DNA from: a virus | Virus record (IMG/VR): IMGVR_UViG_3300047300_000799 | Span: 1 to 23,987 of that record | DNA length: 23,987 nt | Strand: one strand, 5' to 3' | Notes under the pieces: generated by a model | Database searches by the model: none | The model's input: the letters and a program-made list of their open reading frames with translations, nothing else | What the model was told of the DNA's origin: nothing | Made by a program: the position numbers and the translations under genes | Part shown: positions 7,027 through 12,579 of the stretch, piece by piece | Position numbering within the stretch: the stretch's first letter is position 1 | Layout: every line of letters starts with the position of its first letter

Positions 7027-7181
7027 TGCACCGCACCTTACCCCTATATATCTAAGTGAGTGCGGTGCACCCCAAAACACACTACCGGTAGTGCATATGC
7101 ACCGCACCCCTGTGGGGGGTGCAGTGCAATGCACCTTACTGCACCTTACCCTGCACCTTACTTGCGGTGCAGTGCGGTGCA
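7027..7181. repeat. Iteron-like and palindromic control element upstream of the terminase genes
   Basis: Three copies of TGCACCTTAC lie at 7130-7139, 7140-7149 and 7152-7161, and a fourth 9-of-10 copy at 7032-7041. The related 10-mer GTGCGGTGCA or its complement occurs at 7027-7036, 7060-7069, 7098-7107 and 7172-7181, with a near copy at 7162-7171. Two perfect palindromes lie between: CACTACCGGTAGTG (7080-7093) and TGCATATGCA (7092-7101). An AT-rich run (CTATATATCTAA) lies at 7044-7055. The array enters the last codons of the 65-residue gene. Candidate roles are small-terminase packaging site, replication iterons or operators of a late promoter. Confidence 0.7.
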
Positions 7182-7333
7182 GACCGCTCTCGAGCAGGGC
7201 AATTCCTGCCCTGATTGCAGTTGCCATGACATGGCGGGCATGTCTTTCCCCTGCCAAAAATCCTGTCCCAGCTGTCCTGGTAGCCCTTGCCAGGGCGTCG
7301 ATCTGATCCTTTGCCGCCGTCTGATGCGCTCAT
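7136..7333 (-). CDS. Small phage protein with WDxIFG motif (65 aa)
   Basis: The N-terminal 30 residues (SASDGGKGSDRRPG, then DSWDRIFGRG) match the 'GGKGS..RP......WD.IFG' pattern of a very common but uncharacterised small phage protein. CPPCHGNC (about 33-40) may bind metal. The last residues, SKVQGKVQ, are encoded by the GTAAGGTGCA repeats of the downstream element, so the C-terminus appears to have been captured from repeat DNA and is unlikely to be conserved. AAGGGGGGAAGC precedes the ATG, and the start overlaps the previous stop by 4 bases. Confidence 0.75.
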   Translation of the reverse strand: MSASDGGKGSDRRPGKGYQDSWDRIFGRGKTCPPCHGNCNQGRNCPARERSAPHCTASKVQGKVQ

Positions 7334-7557
7334 GCTTCCCCCCTTGCGCGTATGTAGTTTTGAATTACCTCATGCTTGGCGTGAGCAATCGGGGCCGCGC
7401 ATTCGTTGCACAGGTCGGCAATGCCATTGATCTGATAGGTGTGCGTATTTGTTGGTCTAGGAAACACCCAGTTCATATCGTTTGTGCAGTCGTAGTTTTC
7501 GACAGCACATTCCTTCTGGCAGATATCACAAATGATCCGGTAAGTAAGCTTGATCAT
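7330..7557 (-). CDS. Small zinc-finger-like protein (75 aa)
   Basis: The protein has two Cys pairs, CDIC (residues 10-13) and CNEC (about 50-53), with a further Cys in between, the layout of a small zinc ribbon. The C-terminus is a charged helix (HAKHEVIQNYIRARGEA). I do not recognise a named family; such proteins in phage early regions often bind host proteins or nucleic acid. It overlaps both neighbours by 4 bases (ATGA) and has an AAGGGGGAAGC ribosome binding site, so it is translated with them. Confidence 0.75.
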   Translation of the reverse strand: MIKLTYRIICDICQKECAVENYDCTNDMNWVFPRPTNTHTYQINGIADLCNECAAPIAHAKHEVIQNYIRARGEA

Positions 7558-7850
7558 GCTTCCCCCTTAATGCCGTGTGCGGCTTCAACGCATCTGGTAA
7601 AGAAAAGAATCGCTTCTTCAATTTGATTTACGCACCAGCTTTTTTGATTCCAAAGATCAGTAATTTGCTCTTTTGTCAGCGGCTTTCCTATCTGCGCTGA
7701 TTGCTCGGCCAGTGTTTCTCGGATAACGTTTATGGCGGCTTCTGCGCTATCAAGATCATTTCTAGTGGTTGTATCTGCGTAATACTGATTAAGCAGGTTT
7801 TCCAACGCCTCAAGCGACAATTTAAATGCTTTTTGTTCTTGTGCTGTCAT
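7554..7850 (-). CDS. Helical phage protein, paralogue of the next upstream gene (98 aa)
   Basis: The N-terminal LSLEALENLLNQYYADTT and AAINVIRETLAEQ helices mirror LALEALEEAW and ARTAIKEALAQ in the 115-residue protein encoded at 7854-8201. Both end in nearly the same tag (EAAHGIKGEA here, EVAHGIKD there). The middle has the 'LTKEQI.DL' segment seen in the sister as LTDEEL.KL. The pair probably arose by duplication. Proteins with this layout are frequent in Burkholderiales phages, without known function. The gene begins 3 bases after its sister's stop, and its own stop overlaps the next start. Confidence 0.75.
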   Translation of the reverse strand: MTAQEQKAFKLSLEALENLLNQYYADTTTRNDLDSAEAAINVIRETLAEQSAQIGKPLTKEQITDLWNQKSWCVNQIEEAILFFTRCVEAAHGIKGEA

Positions 7851-7853
7851 GTC

Positions 7854-8201
7854 TTAATCCTTAATGCCGTGGGCAACTTCGATGGCGCGTGCAAGGGCAA
7901 ACACCCCGCTCACCTCATAACCTTCGGGTTGATAGAAAAGATGCTTGTCTGCCAACTTCCGCAATTCTTCATCCGTCAGCGGCAAACGCTCTGCCAACTT
8001 GCAATCAGGATGATGGTCAGTCCAAACACAATTTGAATCGCAAAACTTCTCCCAAGGTTGTGGTTGTGCCAAGGCTTCTTTGATGGCGGTTCTTGCCTCG
8101 TCATACAGGTCTATTGCTTTCTCGGTTGGCTGAAATGTGCCAACGTGATACCAAGCCTCCTCCAACGCCTCCAGCGCCAGCTTCAATGCTTCTTTAGTCA
8201 T
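7854..8201 (-). CDS. Helical phage protein, paralogue of the next downstream gene (115 aa)
   Basis: MTKEALKLALEALEEAW opens a two-helix N-terminal unit. A short Cys-containing insert follows (FCDSNCVWTDHHPDC, about 53-67), a possible metal site that its paralogue lacks. Then comes PLTDEELRKLADKHLFYQPEGYE and the closing ARAIEVAHGIKD. It shares both ends with the 98-residue protein encoded at 7554-7850. Function is unknown. It is coupled to the glutaredoxin gene by a 4-base overlap. Confidence 0.78.
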   Translation of the reverse strand: MTKEALKLALEALEEAWYHVGTFQPTEKAIDLYDEARTAIKEALAQPQPWEKFCDSNCVWTDHHPDCKLAERLPLTDEELRKLADKHLFYQPEGYEVSGVFALARAIEVAHGIKD

Positions 8202-8437
8202 GCTTGTCCTTCCAATTGCTTCAATGCCGCCTGCAACCCAGCTAGGCCACCGACGCGCTGATCGTTGATAAAGATCTGCGGCATCTGCCTGAGATCTGGA
8301 TACGCGAACTCAAACGCCAGGCGCACGCCCGCGTCGTCCATGTTGTTCTCGACATAGCGCAAACCCTTGGCCTTGAGCAGCTGCTTGGCGGCCACGCAGT
8401 TGGGGCAGTTGGCCTTTGTGTAGATAAAGATGTTCAT
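8198..8437 (-). CDS. Glutaredoxin-like thiol oxidoreductase (79 aa)
   Basis: A single small thioredoxin-fold domain: MNIFIYTKANCPNC with the redox pair C11-P-N-C14, the cis-Pro motif MPQIFIND (P53) and the glycine pair in RVGGLAGLQ (63-64). Length and motif order are those of phage glutaredoxins such as T4 NrdC, which supply electrons to ribonucleotide reductase or reduce other disulfides in the cytoplasm. No ribonucleotide reductase gene is in the window, so it would have to serve a host enzyme or one encoded elsewhere. The frame extends upstream to 8506, but the ATG at 8437, overlapping the previous stop by 4 bases, starts exactly at the fold. Confidence 0.92.
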   Translation of the reverse strand: MNIFIYTKANCPNCVAAKQLLKAKGLRYVENNMDDAGVRLAFEFAYPDLRQMPQIFINDQRVGGLAGLQAALKQLEGQA

Positions 8438-8640
8438 GCCTTGCCCCCGTTCTTGATCCACACAGCAAACGACGCTGCGGTATCCCCAAACGGCAGCTGT
8501 GCGCACTCCTTGGCTAGTCGCTCGCGCTCGGCCTCAATGGCCCGCTGCCATGTGCGCAGAAACACGTCCAGCTCCTCCTTGGTCGGCTCGCCTAGCATCT
8601 GGGTGATCTCAAGCCAGGCGGCCTTCATTTTTTCGTTCAT
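8434..8640 (-). CDS. Small helical phage protein (68 aa)
   Basis: The sequence MNEKMKAAWLEITQMLGEP followed by ELDVFLRTWQRAIEAERERLAKEC predicts a two-helix protein with a charged, possibly coiled-coil second helix. No family is recognised. AGGAGAAACAA is a strong ribosome binding site before the ATG at 8640. The start overlaps the zinc-ribbon gene and its stop overlaps the glutaredoxin gene, each by 4 bases. Confidence 0.72.
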   Translation of the reverse strand: MNEKMKAAWLEITQMLGEPTKEELDVFLRTWQRAIEAERERLAKECAQLPFGDTAASFAVWIKNGGKA

Positions 8641-8813
8641 TTGTTTCTCCTGATTGCTTTATTTGTCCAGCAGCTGGCGCACATCCAGCGCGTTGGACTC
8701 ATCTGAATGCCGCCCTCTGGCGGTCTGTCTTGGTTGCACTTGGTGCACAACTTGAACTTGTGCATGTTGCGTGGCGTGTTGGGCATGTTGATGCCGTTCT
8801 TGAGGAAGCTCAT
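8637..8813 (-). CDS. Small four-cysteine zinc-finger protein (58 aa)
   Basis: The frame lies between the primase-helicase stop and the next gene and overlaps each by 4 bases (ATGA at both ends), which strongly suggests a real coupled gene. It encodes a basic 58-residue protein with CTKC (residues 23-26) and CASC (45-48) spaced 18 residues apart, a compact treble-clef or ribbon zinc site, and a basic tail (NKAIRRNK). A longer frame on the same strand (8659-8871) is Gln/His-rich and out of register with the gene chain. The likely role is nucleic-acid or protein binding alongside the replication protein. Confidence 0.75.
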   Translation of the reverse strand: MSFLKNGINMPNTPRNMHKFKLCTKCNQDRPPEGGIQMSPTRWMCASCWTNKAIRRNK

Positions 8814-10951
8814 TCGTCTGCCTCCTCTCGCTGTGCCCAGTTGGGCGGTGCGCCTGACCCAATGGCCACACGCGTGTGACCTGTGTCTGTGAGCACCACG
8901 CGCTGACCAGTCATGCGGTTGGCCTTCTTGTAGGTCTCAAGCGCAACGAGGCCTTCGCGCTCCATGTCCCGCATGAGGCCAAAGAAGGTCTTGCGGTCAA
9001 GGCGGTTGGGAAACTCGGTGTCGTCGGCCAGGACGTTGTAGATGTTGGAGCGCGGTGAGTTGCTGTTCATGGACAGGTTGACGCCGGCAGCGACTGCGCG
9101 GCTGATCAGTTTGAGAATCACAGCGCGTTGGGTATTTCGCACCAGTGACTGCGCGGCTTTTTGGCCTGGGATGGTTCCAAAGCGCTTGAAGACCTTGGCG
9201 CCTGAGTCGAACTCGATGCGCAGCTCCTCTTGCAGTGGGCCGAGGTTGCACTTCTCATGGCGCAGCACGACGGTGTCCGCGTCCCGCACCATGGCCCAGC
9301 GTGACCTGGCTGAGTTGTTCCATGCGGTCGAGCCTGAGAACGTGGTGTTGCTGTCCAGGCCTGCCCCACCGCGGACTGAGGCCTTGTCAACGTGCGCCAG
9401 CAGAAGGACGGCTGCGCGTGTGACGTTGGCGATCAGGTTGAGGGCACGCATGAAGCCGCGCACCTCGGTTCTGTCGTTCTCGTTGGAGGCGAAGACGTCG
9501 GACGCGTTGTCAATGATCACGGTGTTGGCTTTGGTGGCCACAGTCACGTCAGCGAGCCACTGCATCCGCTCGGTGGGGTTGCCATCGCGCCACAGGACGC
9601 AGTCGGCCTGGGTCAAGTCATAGACGACTAGGCGATCGCGCAGCTCTGCCATTGACAGGCCGAGATCCGCGCAGATGTTGGCCACGCGAAAGTGCACTGT
9701 CCTGGCCTCGTCCTCGCCTGACAGGATCAAGACCTTGGAGGGCTTGGTGGCGATGTCAAAGAGGGGTGAGCCAAAGGCCATGGCCACGGCAAGCTGCAAT
9801 GACAGGTTGGACTTGCCCACGCCACCGTTGGCAGACAGCAAGGTGACTGTGCCCTCGGGCAGCCAGCCGTCAAAGCGCCACTCAGTAGGCTCAGGCTGCT
9901 TGTGCTCGAGCTGGCCCCAGTCCATGGGAACCAGGTCGCCGGCATCGACATGACGCTCTGACGTGTCGCTTTCGCCCTCGCTTTGCGACAGGTTCAAGTT
10001 GACAGTGATCTTGGGCGGCTGGCGCTCCTCGGGCGCAAACTTCTCGGCTGACTTCACAGCCCTGGGGATCTCGGCGCGTCTGGCTTCCCAGCGGCGCAGC
10101 TCCTCGGGATCGCCTGGCCGGTTCTCATCCATAAGCGAATACAAAAAGTCCACAGCTGCACCGGGGAACATGCCACCGGCAATGAGTGACGCTGCTAGGC
10201 GCGTGAGGCTCTCGTGATAGACGCGGGCGCCTGGGTTTGGATCGGTCAGCCCGGCGATCATTTCGCCTGCATGATTTGTTGCGCCTGTTGTTGAAGACTT
10301 GGTTGTCGGCATCTGAGCGGTGGCTCTCAGACTGTCCAGCTCAATGCCGATGGCGGCGCATGCGTCCTCGAGGCTCCAGCGCACGTTGGGCTGCCAGACC
10401 TCTAGCTTGACTTGCCACTCGCCGGCAGCGCGTGGCTTGGTATTCATGCCCTGGGGCAAGCGAACGTATCGAACGCAGGCATTGCCCGAGGCGTCATTAC
10501 TTCTGCCGCGGGCGGCCAAAGCCGACATAAGGCGGTCAATCAGCTGCCTGTTTTGGGTATCCGTATCTTCCCCGTCGAGGAAAATACCTACCTGGAATTT
10601 GCCTGGCGATGTCTGCAAGGCGTAGGAAAAGCCTTGGACATCAGACAGTTGCACGTCGTCTAAGACAAGCACCGCAAGTCGCACAAACGCCGACTTGTTT
10701 CTAGCAATCTCTCCATCTGGCGTCGCCGTGAGAACCGACGTACAGAAGTAGGTGTTGTCTTGGATCGAGCGATCAATCAAAGCTGCTTGGTTGGGCAGCC
10801 CCTTGTATGCGCGTCCAGCCCACACAGTGGGAGGCGCGTTGTTTGGGTCAGCGCGAAACGAGCACACCCAGCCATGGGTGCCTGGCTCCATCTCGCCGTA
10901 GATCTCCGCGAGGAAGTCGCTGTTGGTCATCGATGTAGCTCCGACGACCAT
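8810..10951 (-). CDS. Replication primase-helicase (RepB-like primase plus RepA-like AAA ATPase)
   Basis: Residue numbers count from the first codon of the open frame at 10957. Residues about 90-200 resemble RepB-type primase domains (VLVLDDVQ, LQTSPGKFQVG, VRYVRLPQGMNTK). Residues about 360-560 are a RecA-fold helicase of the RepA/AAA_25 type: Walker A SANGGVGKS (375-383), Walker B TVIID (479-483) and the AHVDK sensor-like motif (521-525). The C-terminal about 100 residues look like a winged helix (RKTFFGLMRDMEREGLV). The product would prime and unwind DNA for phage replication. A GTG at 10957 overlaps the previous stop, but GAGGTG is best placed for the ATG at 10951, so that start is used (713 residues). 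It is the first large gene after the regulatory region. Confidence 0.88.
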   Translation of the reverse strand: MVVGATSMTNSDFLAEIYGEMEPGTHGWVCSFRADPNNAPPTVWAGRAYKGLPNQAALIDRSIQDNTYFCTSVLTATPDGEIARNKSAFVRLAVLVLDDVQLSDVQGFSYALQTSPGKFQVGIFLDGEDTDTQNRQLIDRLMSALAARGRSNDASGNACVRYVRLPQGMNTKPRAAGEWQVKLEVWQPNVRWSLEDACAAIGIELDSLRATAQMPTTKSSTTGATNHAGEMIAGLTDPNPGARVYHESLTRLAASLIAGGMFPGAAVDFLYSLMDENRPGDPEELRRWEARRAEIPRAVKSAEKFAPEERQPPKITVNLNLSQSEGESDTSERHVDAGDLVPMDWGQLEHKQPEPTEWRFDGWLPEGTVTLLSANGGVGKSNLSLQLAVAMAFGSPLFDIATKPSKVLILSGEDEARTVHFRVANICADLGLSMAELRDRLVVYDLTQADCVLWRDGNPTERMQWLADVTVATKANTVIIDNASDVFASNENDRTEVRGFMRALNLIANVTRAAVLLLAHVDKASVRGGAGLDSNTTFSGSTAWNNSARSRWAMVRDADTVVLRHEKCNLGPLQEELRIEFDSGAKVFKRFGTIPGQKAAQSLVRNTQRAVILKLISRAVAAGVNLSMNSNSPRSNIYNVLADDTEFPNRLDRKTFFGLMRDMEREGLVALETYKKANRMTGQRVVLTDTGHTRVAIGSGAPPNWAQREEADE

Positions 10952-10953
10952 GC

Positions 10954-11196
10954 TCACACCTCAACGGCGGCAAGCTCCTTGACACCGATGCGCACGCGCT
11001 GGTCGCGTGCCATCTCTATGAGCTGCGGCCAGTACCGCTGCGGGATGAGGCCACCAGTGCCACCAGGACGCGGCTGGCACCAGCGTGAAAGAGTTGATTT
11101 GTCCAGCTCGAGCGCTTCTGCGACAGCTGATTTGCCACCCAGCTTTTCGATCACTGTGTAGGCGGGCTCAAGGGTATGGACGACGGGAATGGTCAT
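10954..11196 (-). CDS. Cro/CII-like DNA-binding regulator (helix-turn-helix, carph-isopro type)
   Basis: The 80-residue protein has YTVIEKLGGKSAVAEALELD followed by KSTLSRWCQPRPGGTGGLIPQRYWPQLIEMA. That is a helix-turn-helix with the 'W..PR..GG..G.IP.....L...A' extension typical of small phage Cro-like or carph-isopro proteins. The frame extends to 11295, but the ATG at 11196 has GGAGA before it and lies at the edge of the divergent control region, so it is chosen. By position (first leftward gene, opposite a CI-type repressor, in front of the replication gene) it should be the lytic-side regulator. Which operator it binds cannot be read from sequence. Confidence 0.8.
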   Translation of the reverse strand: MTIPVVHTLEPAYTVIEKLGGKSAVAEALELDKSTLSRWCQPRPGGTGGLIPQRYWPQLIEMARDQRVRIGVKELAAVEV

Positions 11197-11271
11197 TTTT
11201 TCTCCAATGGGTTGCGATTGACTCAACAGCGAGTTTATGACAACCTTGACGGGACCCCTAAAGAGGCCCCG
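11197..11271. promoter_or_regulatory. Divergent control region (immunity switch) with operator-like dyads
   Basis: Only 75 bases separate the two divergent regulators. GTTGCGATTGACTCAAC (11211-11227) is a 17-base imperfect dyad containing the near-palindrome TTGACTCAA (11218-11226). CAACC at 11241-11245 mirrors GGTTG at 11210-11214. A leftward -10-like CATAAA lies at 11232-11237 (minus-strand reading) with a poor -35. The arrangement resembles a lambda-type switch in minimal form; the operators are inferred. Confidence 0.5.
11212..11240 (+). promoter_or_regulatory. Candidate repressor promoter
   Basis: TTGCGA (11212-11217), a 17-base spacer and TTATGA (11235-11240) give a moderate sigma-70 match reading toward the repressor, about 30 bases before its ATG. 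It overlaps the operator-like dyads, as expected for autoregulation. The match is not strong. Confidence 0.4.
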
Positions 11272-11853
11272 ATGAATACCGAGTGGTTTCGTCAACTATT
11301 AGCCACGCGCAAGTTGTCTCAGCGCGGCCTGGCCAAGCTCATGGAGCTCGATCCTGCGGCGGTGTCGCTGATGCTACGCGGCCAACGCAAGATGACGAAC
11401 GAGGAGGCTCACCAGGTGAGCGTGATCCTCGGCGTGCCGATCACTGAGGTGCTGCGCCAAGCTGGCATCGAGGTCAGTGACGACGTGCGCCGCGTCAAGG
11501 TCGCCGGCTATGTTGACTCGCAGTCCGCGGTGACGCTGTTCCCCAAGCGCACGCACGACAAGGTCATCGGCCCTGCTGACTGCCCCGAGGGAACGTATGC
11601 GCTGCAGATGCGAGCAGCCAACCACCCCTCTGATGGCTGGATGATCTTCGTTTCTCCCTCTGAGGACGACCCACGCTCTCACCTTGGCCAGATGTGCTGC
11701 GTTGCTCTCGATAACGGTGAGCACGTCGTTGCATTTCTCAACCGCGGCTATCGAACTGGCACATTCAACCTGGGCAGGTCTACGGGCGAGGTGTTGCGCA
11801 CTGACGCCAACGTCGTGTGGGCCTCGCGCATACTCTGGATCAAGCCCACCTGA
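11272..11853 (+). CDS. CI-type phage repressor (HTH plus LexA-like C-terminal domain without catalytic pair)
   Basis: Residues 1-60 form a Cro/CI helix-turn-helix (LSQRGLAKLMELDPAAVSLMLRG). Residues about 105-193 have the outline of the S24/LexA-type domain (GTYALQM, SDGWMIFVSP, HLGQMCCVALDNGEHVVAFLNRGYR). The usual GDSM serine motif and the later lysine are not evident: the expected serine region reads ANHPSDGWM. The protein probably dimerises through this domain without self-cleavage. The frame opens at 11176, but AAAGAGG lies just before the ATG at 11272, which also starts at the DNA-binding domain. It opposes the Cro-like gene across a 75-base control region and should maintain lysogeny. 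Confidence 0.8.
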   Translation: MNTEWFRQLLATRKLSQRGLAKLMELDPAAVSLMLRGQRKMTNEEAHQVSVILGVPITEVLRQAGIEVSDDVRRVKVAGYVDSQSAVTLFPKRTHDKVIGPADCPEGTYALQMRAANHPSDGWMIFVSPSEDDPRSHLGQMCCVALDNGEHVVAFLNRGYRTGTFNLGRSTGEVLRTDANVVWASRILWIKPT

Positions 11854-11859
11854 TGAGCC

Positions 11860-11876
11860 TGGGGTAAATAACCCCA
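11860..11876 (+). terminator. Weak hairpin after the repressor gene
   Basis: TGGGGT and ACCCCA form a 6-base-pair stem with the loop AAATA, 7 bases after the repressor stop. No U tract follows, so it would be a poor intrinsic terminator; it may only protect the mRNA end. Confidence 0.25.
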
Positions 11877-11895
11877 TGCTCTTGTCGGGATAGCG

Positions 11896-11924
11896 TTGTG
11901 CTTTTCGCATCGTTGTGTCTTAAT
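11896..11924 (+). promoter_or_regulatory. Candidate promoter for the recombination block
   Basis: TTGTGC (11896-11901), a 17-base spacer and CTTAAT (11919-11924) lie in the 114-base gap between the repressor and the next gene, whose ATG is at 11968. It would drive the rightward block independently of the repressor. The match to consensus is moderate. Confidence 0.4.
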
Positions 11925-11967
11925 CACTTCCACAGCAAGAACGCTGTTGAACTTAGGAACACAAACG

Positions 11968-12177
11968 ATGAATACAGAACAGGAATACCGCGCAGCCCTC
12001 AAGGCTCACGACTGGTACTACGACTACAGCGACGACCACAAGGTCTGGTGCGCAGGTCGCGATCAGCGCAGTGCACTTCACGCCGCAGCTCGCACGCTCG
12101 ACCCCGACTATGCGATCTGGAACGAATACTCACCCCGCCCTGTGCAAGTAACTACAAAAACGGAAACATCAAAATGA
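11968..12177 (+). CDS. Small phage protein, 'DWYYDYSDD' type (69 aa)
   Basis: The 69-residue protein has EYRAALKAHDWYYDYSDDHK, then VWCAGRDQRSAL and DPDYAIWNEYSPRP. Alternating aromatic and acidic residues suggest a compact fold. The pattern is familiar from small uncharacterised phage proteins, with no known role. An ATG at 11896 is in frame, but AGGA before the ATG at 11968 and the change to gene-like sequence there set the start. Its stop overlaps the next start by 4 bases. Confidence 0.72.
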   Translation: MNTEQEYRAALKAHDWYYDYSDDHKVWCAGRDQRSALHAAARTLDPDYAIWNEYSPRPVQVTTKTETSK

Positions 12178-12344
12178 AACTCTCTCACTACCAAACCCCC
12201 CGCACCCTCGCTGACTGCACATTCACAGTTGGCCATCCTGAAGCTCACCGCGAGCCGATGCAAGAAACAGTCGCTGGCTACCTGCTGGCCATCGCGATCG
12301 GCGTTGGCATGGCCTGCTTGCTTGTTGCCTGGTGGAGTAGCTGA
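12174..12344 (+). CDS. Small single-pass membrane protein (56 aa)
   Basis: ATG at 12174 overlaps the previous TGA (ATGA), and the stop overlaps the next ATG by one base. The N-terminal MKLSHYQTPRTLADCTFTVG is polar. Residues about 36-53 (YLLAIAIGVGMACLLVAW) form one transmembrane helix near the C-terminus, a tail-anchored layout. 'H..TPR.L.DC.FT' is a pattern I associate with small phage membrane proteins of Burkholderiales; function is unknown. Confidence 0.7.
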   Translation: MKLSHYQTPRTLADCTFTVGHPEAHREPMQETVAGYLLAIAIGVGMACLLVAWWSS

Positions 12345-12532
12345 TGAACTGTCCACGCTGCGGCACATGGTCTGAAGTATTGGAGACGCGCACGCGGCTG
12401 GATGGCAGCAAACGCAGACGCTACGAGTGCGCCAACCTTCACCGATTCAGCACAGAAGAACGACATGTTGCTGAACTGAAGCAACCAAAATCTATCGCAC
12501 AAAAAATCATCGACAACTTGTCAAATGACTGA
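12344..12532 (+). CDS. Zinc-ribbon protein, NrdR-like N-terminus (62 aa)
   Basis: The sequence MNCPRCGTWSEVLETR followed by LDGSKRRRYECANLHRFSTEE resembles the zinc ribbon of the NrdR regulator (CPxC...RRRYEC..) without its ATP-cone. In NrdR the fourth ligand is a Cys; here the second half reads C-A-N-L-H, so a Cys3His site is likely. The tail (SIAQKIIDNL) is helical. The probable role is nucleic-acid binding. Start and previous stop overlap (TGATG). Confidence 0.72.
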   Translation: MNCPRCGTWSEVLETRTRLDGSKRRRYECANLHRFSTEERHVAELKQPKSIAQKIIDNLSND

Positions 12533-12579
12533 TGCGAATTTCACAATCCCACGACGGCCTCAACTTTTAAGGAAACAAA

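Noticed and set aside
7027-7181. CRISPR array
   Set aside because: Repeats are about 10 bases, irregularly spaced, in both orientations and without uniform spacers; no cas genes are nearby. The Cas4-like nuclease belongs to the recombination block.
7009-7257. An 82-codon minus-strand frame across the repeat array
   Set aside because: Its Cys/Arg-rich sequence comes from translating GTGCGGTGCA repeats; the adjacent frame with the WDxIFG motif is the real gene.
8659-8871. A 70-codon Gln/His-rich minus-strand frame
   Set aside because: It overlaps the end of the helicase gene and is out of frame with the ATGA-coupled zinc-ribbon gene in the same place.
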